DNA of 64,000 nucleotides from Tragulus kanchil (GCA_022376925.1 JAIOJX010000030.1:171611298-171675297); one strand, 5' to 3'; shown: positions 34,386 to 47,900, counted from the first letter of the stretch. Made by a program: numbers and translations. The notes: generated by a model from the sequence alone, not told the origin.

Positions 34386-36736
34386 TCTGGCTGCCTTCCA
34401 CGAATGCCTTGTTCTCACGTCTGAGGTCCCTTGGAGGCTTAGGGTAACTGTTGGCCACTCTTTTTAGTGTTGCCTTGTTCCAAGGTCGCCTCTTTTGTTG
34501 CCTCCCACACCTTTATGATGATTGATCCATCAGTTGACTATTAATATGAAGGTTCTTTTGTCAGTTATAAGAAAAGTGGACAGAGAGGGCGGAGTGTGGG
34601 ATGAAGTTGAACAAGGTTCATAAGCTGTCAGACGTTGGAGTGAGGGGACAATTTGAAATGGCTACTTAAAAATAATTTGTTTAGTCAATAGTAATGGTTA
34701 ATATCTGTAAAGTGCCTTCTGTGCCCAGATCATCTCATGAGTGGTCTGAGAAGGTGCTTTCTTTGCCCCCATTTTGCAGATGAGGAAAGAGAGGTGAAGT
34801 AGGATTCTACAATCACAGAGCTAGCTGAGCCAGGCCACTTGACTCCAGAGTCTGTGTCTAAGCCACTGTGACCCCATCTTTTGATAGGTTTTTCTTTTGC
34901 TCATGTACTTCTAGATAACTTTTTAAAAATGGAAATATTGTAAAGAAGGAGAGTGGAGAAAATGGATGAGCAGGGTTTAATGTCAGGTAAGGTCCTTCCA
35001 GCTGGCCCGCTCTAGCATCTCTCTAATGCCCCTATGAGTAAGAACTGAGAAAATGTACCAGGTTTTGAGAGGTGGAGAGCAGAGTTCTATTCACAGTGGG
35101 TAGAATTTGTCATTCTGAATACCCTTCTGCTTTCTCCTTTCTTCTGAAGAAGTTTACACCTGGAAATGAAATCTCATTTCTGTCCAGCATTGAGGGTTTT
35201 CCCTTCCTGTTGCTAATGAACCATTATACCTGGCAAGCTACAGGTTGCCAGCAGATGTCCGGAAACAATCAGATTTCAGTGAAATAAGAATTTGATTTGT
35301 CTCAGGCCCTTGGATTTGAATTCAGGTTTCCACTTAGCTTGTTAACATTTTTGCATTTGAATGGTCTGTCCATTTCTTCTCTAAAGACCAATTCAGACAG
35401 CTAATGGACTGAAACACCTATGATAGGAAAGTTCTTTAGCTGAATGGCTGACTTTTTTTGGTCTCTCAGGGAAATACATATACCTTGTATGACTTGCTCT
35501 AGAATTTTCCAATCAGCCTGATCTGACTTTCCCAAAGCAAAGTGTTTTGTTTTGTATTCCATTTTCTGGCTGCCTTCCACGAATGCCTTGTTCTCACGTC
35601 TGAGGTCCCTTGGAGGCTTAGGGTAACTGTTGGCCACTCTTTTAGTGTTGCCTTGTTCCAAGGTCGCCTCTTTGTTGCCTCCCACACCTTTATGATGATT
35701 GATCCATCAGTTGACTATTAATATGAAGGTTCTTTTGTCAGTTATAAGAAAAGTGGACAGAGAGGGCGGAGTGTGGGATGAAGTTGAACAAGGTTCATAA
35801 GCTGTCAGACGTTGGAGTGAGGGGACAATTTGAAATGGCTACTTAAAAATAATTTGTTTAGTCAATAGTAATGGTTAATATCTGTAAAGTGCCTTCTGTG
35901 CCCAGATCATCTCATGAGTGGTCTGAGAAGGTGCTTTCTTTGCCCCCATTTTGCAGATGAGGAAAGAGAGGTGAAGTAGGATTCTACAATCACAGAGCTA
36001 GCTGAGCCAGGCCACTTGACTCCAGAGTCTGTGTCTAAGCCACTGTGACCCCATCTTTTGATAGGTTTTTCTTTGCTCATGTACTTCTAGATAACTTTTT
36101 AAAAATGGAAATATTGTAAAGAAGGAGAGTGGAGAAAATGGATGAGCAGGGTTTAATGTCAGGTAAGGTCCTTCCAGCTGGCCCGCTCTAGCATCTCTCT
36201 AATGCCCCTATGAGTAAGAACTGAGAAAATGTACCAGGTTTTGAGAGGTGGAGAGCAGAGTTCTATTCACAGTGGGTAGAATTTGTCATTCTGAATACCC
36301 TTCTGCTTTCTCCTTTCTTCTGAAGAAGTTTACACCTGGAAATGAAATCTCATTTCTGTCCAGCATTGAGGGTTTTCCCTTCCTGTTGCTAATGAACCAT
36401 TATACCTGGCAAGCTACAGGTTGCCAGCAGATGTCCGGAAACAATCAGATTTCAGTGAAATAAGAATTTGATTTGTCTCAGGCCCTTGGATTTGAATTCA
36501 GGTTTCCACTTAGCTTGTTAACATTTTTGCATTTGAATGGTCTGTCCATTTCTTCTCTAAAGACCAATTCAGACAGCTAATGGACTGAAACACCTATGAT
36601 AGGAAAGTTCTTTAGCTGAATGGCTGACTTTTTTTGGTCTCTCAGGGGAAATACATATACCTTGTATGACTTGCTCTAGAATTTTCCAATCAGCCTGATC
36701 TGACTTTCCCAAAGCAAAGTGTTTTGTTTTGTATTT
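34386..36736. repeat. Direct duplication D12 (~1.17 kb)
   Basis: Copy A is 34386-35558 and copy B is 35565-36736. The filler plus the start of B (ccattttctgg) is a shortened form of the sequence leading into A (ccattttctctcttctctgg). Differences are T-run lengths (tctttttagtg against tcttttagtg, ctcttttgttgc against ctctttgttgc, cttttgctc against ctttgctc) and a G near the end of A. The right end recurs a third time in D13. Confidence 0.95.
34688..34885 (-). mobile_element. MIR, antisense (duplicated at about 35868-36063)
   Basis: The plus strand reads cccccattttgcagatgagg, aaagagaggtgaagtaggat, cacagagctagctgagccag and cttgactccagagtctgtgt followed by aagccactgtg. This is the complement of the MIR 5' half and core. 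It is one locus, doubled by D12. Confidence 0.8.
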
Positions 36737-39049
36737 ATCTCCTGGCAGAGACATTAGTCTGATTTCAATTATATTTTTAAGATCAGAGTTTTGGAAGTAT
36801 TTTCTATACATTTTTCTGATGATTTCAAAATGAGAACTCAACATGGCCCACGTCTAGTTCATCCATTTTTAGATGGGGGAAGAAGAAACCAGTCACTAAT
36901 CAGCATTTTTGAAAAGACAGATGGAAAAGAACGATCCATTTTCAAGAACTTAAGAGAATTCTGGAAGATAACCACTATTCTAAATTTCCACACTTTCAGT
37001 CTTTCTATAGCTAGCACCATCAGTCTGAAAAATGAACCCAAGGCCCTTTCAGAACTCCCATCTGAACAAAAAAGATTAAATCATGCTCAGCATGCTTCAC
37101 CAAATAAACAAGAGTGAAGTGATATGTTTTTGAAAATAAGAATTTCAGCAGTGAGGAATGAAACAAAGAAAGGTTATTGGGTAACCCCAAGTCAAACCAG
37201 AAAATTGAATAAATCTTAAGCACCCAGCTTCCCTTGCTCACTACTTAATCAGTGTTGTTAGAATCAGTTTGAATGAATCCACTTACTTTTCAATTGGGTA
37301 TGTTGATGTCCTGTAAATACAGCCCAAATATCAATTTCTGCAATAGAGCTGACCATAAAAATGAAATAATTCAACCCATGGGATTGCAGTGTCCAAATGA
37401 AGTATATTATGTATTCAGCTTGGACTGGGGCTATTTATTTCATCGCATTTCAGTGTCCTCGGTGGCATTCCATGAACACACGCCGCTCTGCCCGTGCCCT
37501 CTTTTCCCTGTTCCATAAAAGCCTACAGATGCTCTCCTCTTGCTGATATACACCCTGGGCCTTGAGATGTTGACCCGTAAAGTCCTATATATTACTGTCA
37601 CTTTTGTGGGAAATGTTGGTGGATAATGATCAATTTATAGCCCCTCATTCATATTCTGAAAACTATGATTTTCTCCCTAGGCAGAAGAAATGAAAATGAG
37701 AGGAATCAATGCATCCCAGCCCTTGGGCAGTTATGGAATGAGTGTGGGGAATTGTTGGCCAGAGGAGCAGGAGTTTTAGAATGGACCATAAAGAGGAGAC
37801 AGCTTGCATACCATCAGCAGGATGCAAATGGGGGCCAAAACCCTTGTGTTCTGAAATTTTCCATTTTCAAGCCTGATCTGACTTTCCCAAAGCAAAGTGT
37901 TTTGTTTTGTATTTATCTCCTGGCAGAGACATTAGTCTGATTTCAATTATATTTTTAAGATCAGAGTTTTGGAAGTATTTTCTATACATTTTTCTGATGA
38001 TTTCAAAATGAGAACTCAACATGGCCCACGTCTAGTTCATCCATTTTTAGATGGGGGAAGAAGAAACCAGTCACTAATCAGCATTTTTGAAAAGACAGAT
38101 GGAAAAGAACGATCCATTTTCAAGAACTTAAGAGAATTCTGGAAGATAACCACTATTCTAAATTTCCACACTTTCAGTCTTTCTATAGCTAGCACCATCA
38201 GTCTGAAAAATGAACCCAAGGCCCTTTCAGAACTCCCATCTGAACAAAAAAGATTAAATCATGCTCAGCATGCTTCACCAAATAAACAAGAGTGAAGTGA
38301 TATGTTTTTGAAAATAAGAATTTCAGCAGTGAGGAATGAAACAAAGAAAGGTTATTGGGTAACCCCAAGTCAAACCAGAAAATTGAATAAATCTTAAGCA
38401 CCCAGCTTCCCTTGCTCACTACTTAATCAGTGTTGTTAGAATCAGTTTGAATGAATCCACTTACTTTTCAATTGGGTATGTTGATGTCCTGTAAATACAG
38501 CCCAAATATCAATTTCTGCAATAGAGCTGACCATAAAAATGAAATAATTCAACCCATGGGATTGCAGTGTCCAAATGAAGTATATTATGTATTCAGCTTG
38601 GACTGGGGCTATTTATTTCATCGCATTTCAGTGTCCTCGGTGGCATTCCATGAACACACGCCGCTCTGCCCGTGCCCTCTTTTCCCTGTTCCATAAAAGC
38701 CTACAGATGCTCTCCTCTTGCTGATATACACCCTGGGCCTTGAGATGTTGACCCGTAAAGTCCTATATATTACTGTCACTTTTGTGGGAAATGTTGGTGG
38801 ATAATGATCAATTTATAGCCCCTCATTCATATTCTGAAAACTATGATTTTCTCCCTAGGCAGAAGAAATGAAAATGAGAGGAATCAATGCATCCCAGCCC
38901 TTGGGCAGTTATGGAATGAGTGTGGGGAATTGTTGGCCAGAGGAGCAGGAGTTTTAGAATGGACCATAAAGAGGAGACAGCTTGCATACCATCAGCAGGA
39001 TGCAAATGGGCAGGGGCAAGGGAGGTCTTCATCCCTTGTGTTCTGAAAT
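36692..39049. repeat. Direct duplication D13 (~1.16-1.18 kb)
   Basis: Copy A is 36692-37855 and copy B is 37870-39049. Close to its end, copy A lacks part of gcaggggcaagggaggtctt, which is present in B. The filler (about aattttccattttcaagc) resembles the sequence just before A (gaattttccaatcagcc). The unit has frames of 60-108 residues on both strands with no recognisable product. Confidence 0.95.
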
Positions 39050-39929
39050 AGGAAGACATCCCCCGCCACACATTGTAAAGACCTCTCTGCTGGCCAGAGT
39101 GCAAGACTTTTATTAAACTAGACTTTGAGGCATTTTTTTTTTTTCCTGATACTCTAGCACACAGGACAGGTTCTTTGGAAGGGGAGGGCCTGGGGGCGTC
39201 AAGGGAAGATACTGGTGAGGAATTTGGGGGAAGGAGCAACACTGAGTGGGGGGAGCCAGGCCTGGGGAGGGCACTGAGGTCCTGCACCTTGTCTGCAGGA
39301 GGAGGTAGAAACACGCACAGGGTGGGAAGGACACACACATATACACACACACACACAGATAAAATGTAGTGGGGGATGGAGAAACAATAGGACAGAAGCA
39401 TACAATTAAACAATGAGCAGAGGGCTGACTTTATAATCTCTGCCCTCTCTCTTCTTTCTCTCTTATATATGCTGCATGCATAGAAGGGCTGTGGTAATAA
39501 ATGAGACTCTGGAACTGGACTGGGCATCTGAATCCTTGCTCTGCCACTCTCTGCCCTTAGTATTCTGTCAGTTCCTGATGAACGCGTAAGTAGCCTTCTC
39601 TCTGTCTCTGTTTCGGCTGGAGGTATGGTATAGAAATACATATTTTCAATCATAAGAAACAGGCTCCCCATTTCATAGGAACTGTGTGAGGAATTCTTTT
39701 GTAAACTCATTTTGGAGTTATACAGGATTCCAGAGTTCAGGTTTGCTTCCTAAGGGGCTGTAGTTAGCTTTGGGCTCTGGGCTGTTCTTCACTTGTTGTC
39801 ACAGCCTTTGGCATGTGTGGTGTTTCACTTGGCAGTGTGGTCCAGGTTGCTCTGCCTGGGCAGCTGAAGCATGTCTCTGGAGCATCCTCCCTGCAAAAGT
39901 GCTGAGGGTTGTGTGTTGTTAGAGCAACG
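39050..39929. other. Unduplicated stretch with a CA-rich tract and a MIR trace
   Basis: A (CA)n-rich tract lies at 39331-39358 and a decayed MIR at about 39505-39615 (atctgaatccttgctctgcc, actctctgcccttag). The longest open frame of the window (minus strand, 39710-38841, 289 residues) spans this region. It translates the CA tract into V-C repeats and has no domain I can recognise, so it is treated as chance. Confidence 0.6.
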
Positions 39930-42189
39930 TGAATGTTTATTCACAGAGATGGCAGGGAAACATTTGTTGAGCACCAAGCTGCTGTGCTTAGCCTGTGTGA
40001 GTAGTGCAAGGTTCCTCTCCACCCCATCTCATTGCCACCAGCATCCCCAGGAACATTGATTCCAGTTCTGGGCATTGCACAGACCTGCAACCCAAGGGGT
40101 GGAGCTTCCAGGGGGTACTGAAAGATCATGCTCTAGAATGGTGACTGTTTTGATTTTCCTTTTCCCATGGGCCCAGAGGTGGGAATCTGGTTCATCTTCC
40201 CTGCTCTGTGGCTTCTCTTCTTGTTCCTCCATGGGGCCCAGAGAAACCAGACCAGGGACTGGTATCCAGGGTGAATCTTGGGACTGATTCTTACAAGTTG
40301 CATCTCACTCTTGTGCTTTCCTGACCTCTGCATTTGACAAAAGGAATCTTCCATGTGCTTTGACCTCAGTTTGAACATAGCGTTACTGATAAAGACACAG
40401 CTAAGAGTTAGCAAGCCATTCTGTTCTGATAAGCTCTACACACACACTTCTTTTAAGGACCTCACAGTGCGTCTAAGTGATCGTCATATGGCCTCCATTT
40501 TTCTCACTAGCTATCACTTGTTTTTCATTTGAAGGTAAGGAACATCTTCTCCTGACTCTGAAAGACTTTATGGTCAGTCAGTAATCTTTAATCATTCTTA
40601 CTTATTCATGGTCAACTAGGTCATTATCCTTACAGCGAAAATAGTATTCTATTGCCATAGTCCCTTAAATTGAATAGCATGCATTGCCACCTCTGAGAAC
40701 CAGGAACACTGACATTGAATGTGTGGGGTATCAGGCTCTGAGAACATTAAGATACCTCCTTGGAAATGGACGTCGACCATATTTAATGTGCTGTAATCAC
40801 TCTGGATATAGCCACTCAGCCACTTTACAGAATGGCTCTCCTAAAGGCTCTGCCCTGTAAGGACATATGTACTGCCCCACAGAGCAGCTGGGTCACAAGT
40901 AATGCTTAGAAGCCATTTCTGTATCTTCAGAATTGCATAGATGCTCCAAAAAGATTTCAAAGGAGAAGGGTATGCAATATTTTTCTGATTCCCTGAGGTA
41001 GAAATGTATTGTATCACCACCTGCCCCACCCTGCCGTTTTAACACAATTTCCTTTAACTGAATGTTTATTCACAGAGATGGCAGGGAAACATTTGTTGAG
41101 CACCAAGCTGCTGTGCTTAGCCTGTGTGAGTAGTGCAAGGTTCCTCTCCACCCCATCTCATTGCCACCAGCATCCCCAGGAACATTGATTCCAGTTCTGG
41201 GCATTGCACAGACCTGCAACCCAAGGGTGGAGCTTCCAGGGGGTACTGAAAGATCATGCTCTAGAATGGTGACTGTTTTGATTTTCCTTTTCCCATGGGC
41301 CCAGAGGTGGGAATCTGGTTCATCTTCCCTGCTCTGTGGCTTCTCTTCTTGTTCCTCCATGGGGCCCAGAGAAACCAGACCAGGGACTGGTATCCAGGGT
41401 GAATCTTGGGACTGATTCTTACAAGTTGCATCTCACTCTTGTGCTTTCCTGACCTCTGCATTTGACAAAAGGAATCTTCCATGTGCTTTGACCTCAGTTT
41501 GAACATAGCGTTACTGATAAAGACACAGCTAAGAGTTAGCAAGCCATTCTGTTCTGATAAGCTCTACACACACACTTCTTTTAAGGACCTCACAGTGCGT
41601 CTAAGTGATCGTCATATGGCCTCCATTTTTCTCACTAGCTATCACTTGTTTTTCATTTGAAGGTAAGGAACATCTTCTCCTGACTCTGAAAGACTTTATG
41701 GTCAGTCAGTAATCTTTAATCATTCTTACTTATTCATGGTCAACTAGGTCATTATCCTTACAGCGAAAATAGTATTCTATTGCCATAGTCCCTTAAATTG
41801 AATAGCATGCATTGCCACCTCTGAGAACCAGGAACACTGACATTGAATGTGTGGGGTATCAGGCTCTGAGAACATTAAGATACCTCCTTGGAAATGGACG
41901 TCGACCATATTTAATGTGCTGTAATCACTCTGCGGATATAGCCACTCAGCCACTTTACAGAATGGCTCTCCTAAAGGCTCTGCCCTGTAAGGACATATGT
42001 ACTGCCCCACAGAGCAGCTGGGTCACAAGTAATGCTTAGAAGCCATTTCTGTATCTTCAGAATTGCATAGATGCTCCAAAAAGATTTCAAAGGAGAAGGG
42101 TATGCAATATTTTTCTGATTCCCTGAGGTAGAAATGTATTGTATCACCACCTGCCCCACCCTGCCGTTTTAACACAATTTCCTTTAACT
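39930..42189. repeat. Direct duplication D14 (~1.13 kb)
   Basis: Copy A is 39930-41059 and copy B starts at the same T and runs to 42189. Differences are G-run length (aaggggtggag against aagggtggag) and ctctggata against ctctgcggata. No repeat family or gene was recognised in the unit. Frames of 62-96 residues occur on both strands. Confidence 0.95.
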
Positions 42190-42888
42190 TACAAGGAACT
42201 TTTGAAAAGAAACAGCCTTTTTGTAAACGTGTTTTAAATTTGAGCATTTTTTTTCTCAAAGAGACTGTATAAATTAGTGAGAAAAATACAGGATGGAAAG
42301 GGTAATATTGACCACAAAATGAATGAATAAAAAGCAGGACCAGTGCTTAAAGCCAGGGTAACTGATGGATCATGTGGTTCTAGTCAACCCGCTTGCTGTT
42401 GGGATGGAAATACTGAATGTCTATATTCTAGCACTCCAGTCCTTAGGAAACACTGAATACTCTCCACTGGGGGAGGCAGAGATAGGTGATATCCATTTGT
42501 TTTACCATAAGCCAATTTGGGCTGAAACAAGTTCTTTTCCCATTGAAGCAGAGCATGGAACCAGCACATGGAATCACACTGCCTTTAATTTTTGGTGCTC
42601 TGTGGTTGTTAGGGCTTTTTATGTCAGCTTCTGCAAGTGAGAGTGTCAGCTTCATGTATGGAAAAAGTGGCTAGTCTATAGATTAGATATGAAATACTTT
42701 GACCCTTGAATATCCAAGTCAAACTTGGTTCAGACAGTGGTGGTCAGGGTGGCAGAATTCCTGGCTGGGACATTCAGTGATGTTCTCTTTAAAACCCACA
42801 GCAGCAGAAGGTGAGAGGAATGGATCATTTCTCTCTGAAATGGAAAGGCATGTTTGTGGTCCTACGAGAGCCTGGAATGCCCATGTTT
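42190..42888. other. Unclassified 0.7-kb stretch
   Basis: No gene was recognised. Overlapping frames of 61-119 residues occur on both strands, the longest from 42699 to 43058, with no known motif. Confidence 0.45.
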
Positions 42889-43220
42889 TTGGCAAGGAGA
42901 AGCTTGGGTTCAGCCGGTGCTTTGGCTGGAATCAGAAGCTACCAGCTGGGCGGCTGTTCATCTACTCTTGGCTTGGAACCGAGATTGACGGAGCATTTTT
43001 CCACCTGAAAGTCTTCATAGGTGGGAGCAAAGCCATGCAGCACCATTGCCTCCACTGAACAGCATTAGCAGTGGCTGGCGAGGGTGTCTCTTTGGACTTG
43101 GGAATGAATGAACTTAGTTATAGCCTTTCAGGAGCCAAGCAGCCCTTCACCAAGAGGAGTTTCTATGCAGAGGGGAGGACATGTTGACCTCCCTTGGCTG
43201 GTGCAGACAGACTGCAAGGT

Positions 43221-43222
<2 letters not shown>

Positions 43223-43254
<32 letters not shown>
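43223..43254. repeat. (AC)16 microsatellite, copy A
   Basis: This is a pure (AC)16 run between ggtgt and gtcagcatg. In copy B the same site (44377-44412) is (AC)5 AG (AC)12. The two forms thus differ by two repeat units and one interruption. Confidence 0.95.
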
Positions 43255-43258
<4 letters not shown>

Positions 43259-43320
43259 GCATGAGGTGGACTGAGCAAGCAGACGGATGCCAAAGAGCAC
43301 TTTTCAAATGGTAATGTGCC

Positions 43321-43440
43321 TGTGAGTCACCTGGAGATCTGTTAGACGGCAGATTCTGACCCAGTTATTATGGCATGCAGTCTCAGTGCATGCATTTCCA
43401 ATAAGCCCCTGGTGATGCTGCTGTTGCTGGCCCACCAACC
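43321..43440 (+). mobile_element. MER5-like (hAT-type) fragment (duplicated at 44479-44598)
   Basis: The pattern gagtcacctggagatctgtt, gacggcagattctgaccc, aataagcccctggtgatgct and gctgttgctggcc is like the short non-autonomous MER5 family. It was identified by eye and is strongly diverged. Confidence 0.5.
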
Positions 43441-44376
43441 GTGGATTCTAGCAAAACACAAGAGACAGTTCTGGAACTATACATCCCTGTCAAGTTCTGT
43501 TTATCATGCCTGAGCTTGATGGCACACACAATTAAAAGAACTGGCGCTTCACACGAGACTGTGCACTTCATGGAAGTTGGTAGATTGGAAAGGGACCCAG
43601 GTCAGATTTTGGTCTTTGGCTTGAGGTACCAAAATGGTTGCCACAATTCTCTCTTCTTTGTTATGTATGTTTAATGAGAAGCTATGCAAACATTCCATCC
43701 CCAAAGTCTCCTTTGTTTAGTCAAGCTTTTAGGACAAGTGCAAGCTTTCTGGATGGCACACACTGGGAGAGGGTTCTGTTCTGCATGCTGACTTCATTCA
43801 CATTGGGGGTTGGGAGAGATGAGACAGGGGTGACATCTTTTAAGGTGTTTGCCACCCAAACTCGTGAGGCTGGACAAACATATCCCACTCTGAGCCAGGG
43901 AAGGAAAGAGCCCTGCATCTTATGCTAGGTGTTACTTATCTTGCAGGACCAACATCCCTGCCTTCCCTCCACCCTTTTGTCGAGGAAGATACTGTCTGCT
44001 CTGGAATATTCAGTTGTGCCTCAGGTTTATCATTTGGGTCTGGGGCTCTGGTTGGCGTTGGCAAGGAGAAGCGGAGCCGGTGCTTTGGCTGGAATCAGAA
44101 GCTACCAGTTTTCATCTACTCTTGGCTTGGAACCGAGATTGACGGAGCATTTTTCCACCTGAAAGTCTTCATAGGTGGGAGCAAAGCCATGCAGCACCAT
44201 TGCCTCCACTGAACAGCATTAGCAGTGGCTGGCGAGGGTGTCTCTTTGGACTTGGGAATGAATGAACTTAGTTATAGCCTTTCAGGAGCCAAGCAGCCCT
44301 TCACCAAGAGGAGTTTCTATGCAGAGGGGAGGACATGTTGACCTCCCTTGGCTGGTGCAGACAGACTGCAAGGTGT

Positions 44377-44412
44377 ACACACACACAGACACACACACAC
44401 ACACACACACAC
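44377..44412. repeat. (AC)5AG(AC)12 microsatellite, copy B
   Basis: This is the same locus as 43223-43254 within D15. The AG interruption and different length could reflect the second parental allele or a sequencing or consensus difference. Confidence 0.95.
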
Positions 44413-45360
44413 GTCAGCATGAGGTGGACTGAGCAAGCAGACGGATGCCAAAGAGCACTTTTCAAATGGTAATGTGCCTGTGAGTCACCTGGAGATCTGT
44501 TAGACGGCAGATTCTGACCCAGTTATTATGGCATGCAGTCTCAGTGCATGCATTTCCAATAAGCCCCTGGTGATGCTGCTGTTGCTGGCCCACCAACCGT
44601 GGATTCTAGCAAAACACAAGAGACAGTTCTGGAACTATACATCCCTGTCAAGTTCTGTTTATCATGCCTGAGCTTGATGGCACACACAATTAAAAGAACT
44701 GGCGCTTCACACGAGACTGTGCACTTCATGGAAGTTGGTAGATTGGAAAGGGACCCAGGTCAGATTTTGGTCTTTGGCTTGAGGTACCAAAATGGTTGCC
44801 ACAATTCTCTCTTCTTTGTTATGTATGTTTAATGAGAAGCTATGCAAACATTCCATCCCCAAAGTCTCCTTTGTTTAGTCAAGCTTTTAGGACAAGTGCA
44901 AGCTTTCTGGATGGCACACACTGGGAGAGGGTTCTGTTCTGCATGCTGACTTCATTCACATTGGGGGTTGGGAGAGATGAGACAGGGGTGACATCTTTTA
45001 AGGTGTTTGCCACCCAAACTCGTGAGGCTGGACAAACATATCCCACTCTGAGCCAGGGAAGGAAAGAGCCCTGCATCTTATGCTAGGTGTTACTTATCTT
45101 GCAGGACCAACATCCCTGCCTTCCCTCCACCCTTTTGTCGAGGAAGATACTGTCTGCTCTGGAATATTCAGTTGTGCCTCAGGTTTATCATTTGGGTCTG
45201 GGGCTCTGGTTGGCGTTCTGAGTTCCTCCTTGTGGGGCCATCTGGCTAGGATCCGAGAACATGAGTGACAGGGCAAAACACGGCACCCTGAAATTACCAG
45301 TAATGAAAATGATTGCTAATCTGCAGTGATTACTGTGTCTGTGAGTGACATGGCAGCACT

Positions 45361-47562
45361 TGGTGCAAAACCTTTTGCTGTAGCAAAATGGGTCCTAGGA
45401 AGTTTTCAAGTTTGAGAGTCCTTTAATGAAAATAGCTTCAGATGTCTGACATCATGCATTCTTTTGCCCAGATAATGAAGCTGATTATGGTTATTTACAT
45501 GTGCTTTATAAAGAGGTACACCGAGCCTTTTTTCAAAATGTAAACCTACGTTAGAATGAATGCAATAATATGATTCTCATATTTCAGTGCAGTGAATCGG
45601 CACTTAGAATCCAGAGATCTCACCCCAGGGTCTATCTGGATTCTTAGAAAAACTGCAAGTCACAGACAAAAAGGGAGCTTGGGGCAGGCAGAAAGGAGTA
45701 ACTGATGTGCATACCAGGGCTAGAATCTGAGGAGTGAGCGTTGGACTGAACAGTCCGATGATTCATCTGCACTGACCTTTTTCCTGCCCTTTATGGATAT
45801 CAGCTCCCTCATACAGAAAAACGGGTTCAGAAAGCATAGGGCGGACCCCTCAAGTAAGTTTATCCAAACCAGTGCAGAAGGAGCACTGAGCTGCTCATTC
45901 AAACCAGAAATTCTCAAACTTGTTTACAATCCTAACTCAAATGAATCCTACTTGGGAAGCCAAAAAACCAACAACAATACACGCACACATGCACACACAC
46001 CCCAGAGGATGGAAAAGTTGCTCTGTTTGTTACAGAGCAGAGGGGCCCATGCAGCAGGCTCCACCCCCGCTTACTCTCTGGGTGACTTCCTGATGCCCTG
46101 CACCATGTTTAGAACATGGTTTTCAGTGTTAAAATTAGATGTTATATAGATATATATAAATATATCATAAAACACGTAAATAAATGATAGTTATTTATAA
46201 TACTGGCATATAAATTATATGCAGTATTTTTCCTGAGAAAGAATGCTCAGCCTCATGCACCCCTACTAAGGCATACCTGGCCCCATCTACCTTCTTAGGT
46301 CCACCACAGGTTGCTGCATGAACTGGGGGCTACTTTCCGGCCCTAGGCTGCCAGGTATCATGCAGAGGAATGTTTTCAACCTTCACTGCTCACCTCAGAG
46401 TCTTCATCCCAGTTAACCCTCTCCCAGGTGGATTTCTTTCCCAGTAATGAATTAATGAAAATAGCTTCAGATGTCTGACATCATGGTGCAAAACCTTTGC
46501 TGTAGCAAAATGGGTCCTAGGAAGTTTTCAAGTTTGAGAGTCCTTTAATGAAAATAGCTTCAGATGTCTGACATCATGCATTCTTTTGCCCAGATAATGA
46601 AGCTGATTATGGTTATTTACATGTGCTTTATAAAGAGGTACACCGAGCCTTTTTTCAAAATGTAAACCTACGTTAGAATGAATGCAATAATATGATTCTC
46701 ATATTTCAGTGCAGTGAATCGGCACTTAGAATCCAGAGATCTCACCCCAGGGTCTATCTGGATTCTTAGAAAAACTGCAAGTCACAGACAAAAAGGGAGC
46801 TTGGGGCAGGCAGAAAGGAGTAACTGATGTGCATACCAGGGCTAGAATCTGAGGAGTGAGCGTTGGACTGAACAGTCCGATGATTCATCTGCACTGACCT
46901 TTTTCCTGCCCTTTATGGATATCAGCTCCCTCATACAGAAAAACGGGTTCAGAAAGCATAGGGCGGCCCCCTCAAGTAAGTTTATCCAAACCAGTGCAGA
47001 AGGAGCACTGAGCTGCTCATTCAAACCAGAAATTCTCAAACTTGTTTACAATCCTAACTCAAATGAATCCTACTTGGGAAGCCAAAAAACCAACAACAAT
47101 ACACGCACACATGCACACACACCCCAGAGGATGGAAAAGTTGCTCTGTTTGTTACAGAGCAGAGGGGCCCATGCAGCAGGCTCCACCCCCGCTTACTCTC
47201 TGGGTGACTTCCTGATGCCCTGCACCATGTTTAGAACATGGTTTTCAGTGTTAAAATTAGATGTTATATAGATATATATAAATATATCATAAAACACGTA
47301 AATAAATGATAGTTATTTATAATACTGGCATATAAATTATATGCAGTATTTTTCCTGAGAAAGAATGCTCAGCCTCATGCACCCCTACTAAGGCATACCT
47401 GGCCCCATCTACCTTCTTAGGTCCACCACAGGTTGCTGCATGAACTGGGGGCTACTTTCCGGCCCTAGGCTGCCAGGTATCATGCAGAGGAATGTTTTTC
47501 AACCTTCACTGCTCACCTCAGAGTCTTCATCCCAGTTAACCCTCTCCCAGGTGGATTTCTTT
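45361..47562. repeat. Direct duplication D16 (~1.08 kb with 44-bp filler)
   Basis: Copy A is 45361-46439 and copy B is 46484-47562. The filler 46440-46483 contains a third copy (46452-46485) of a 33-bp segment of the unit itself (45424-45456). Base differences are gggcggacccc against gggcggccccc and ccttttgc against cctttgc. The unit holds an AT-rich tract at 46139-46215 (copy 47261-47337) with tatata runs. Confidence 0.95.
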
Positions 47563-47689
47563 GCTCCTGTGAATGAAAGTCTGGGCTAGCTAGCCACACA
47601 CTCTCAACTTCCTGTTCTTGTATCTATGAACGTACGTGGACCATACTATTTCCTTTCCCTCTGTCTTACCTATAGACTCTGCCCTTCCA

Positions 47690-47900
47690 CTCTGTCCATG
47701 ACTAGTCAGTCTTTGAGATTCAAACTCAGTGTCGCCTCTTCTAGGAAGCCTTCTCTGGTTTCCCCAGGCAAAATTGGGTCTTTCTGGGTCTCTCCCCCTG
47801 TAGCGCTTTGTGCTTCCCATACACAGTCATTCACTGCCTTTTTTGATTTGTAGCCATACCGTCTTAACTATTTGTACTGTTACTTATTCACTGCTTTCTG
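47690..47900 (+). mobile_element. L2-type LINE 3' fragment
   Basis: The pattern caaactcagtgtcgcctctt, ctaggaagccttctctggtt, tccccaggc, tgtagcgctttgtgcttccc and the following ttgtactgttacttattcac fits the conserved L2 3' region. Confidence 0.7.

Larger units (their letters stand above)
42889..45217. repeat. Direct duplication D15 (~1.16 kb) with a length-variable microsatellite
   Basis: Copy A is 42889-44059 and copy B is 44058-45217, sharing two T. Differences at the start of B are aagcttgggttcagccgg against aagcggagccgg, and accagctgggcggctgttc against accagttttc. The AC microsatellite differs in length and structure between copies. After it the copies agree closely. Confidence 0.95.

Noticed and set aside
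38841..39710. Longest open frame of the window (289 residues, minus strand)
   Set aside because: It crosses the end of D13 copy B and a CA-rich tract that translates to V-C repeats. It shows no domain, signal or splice context I recognise, and part of its sequence exists in a different context in D13 copy A.
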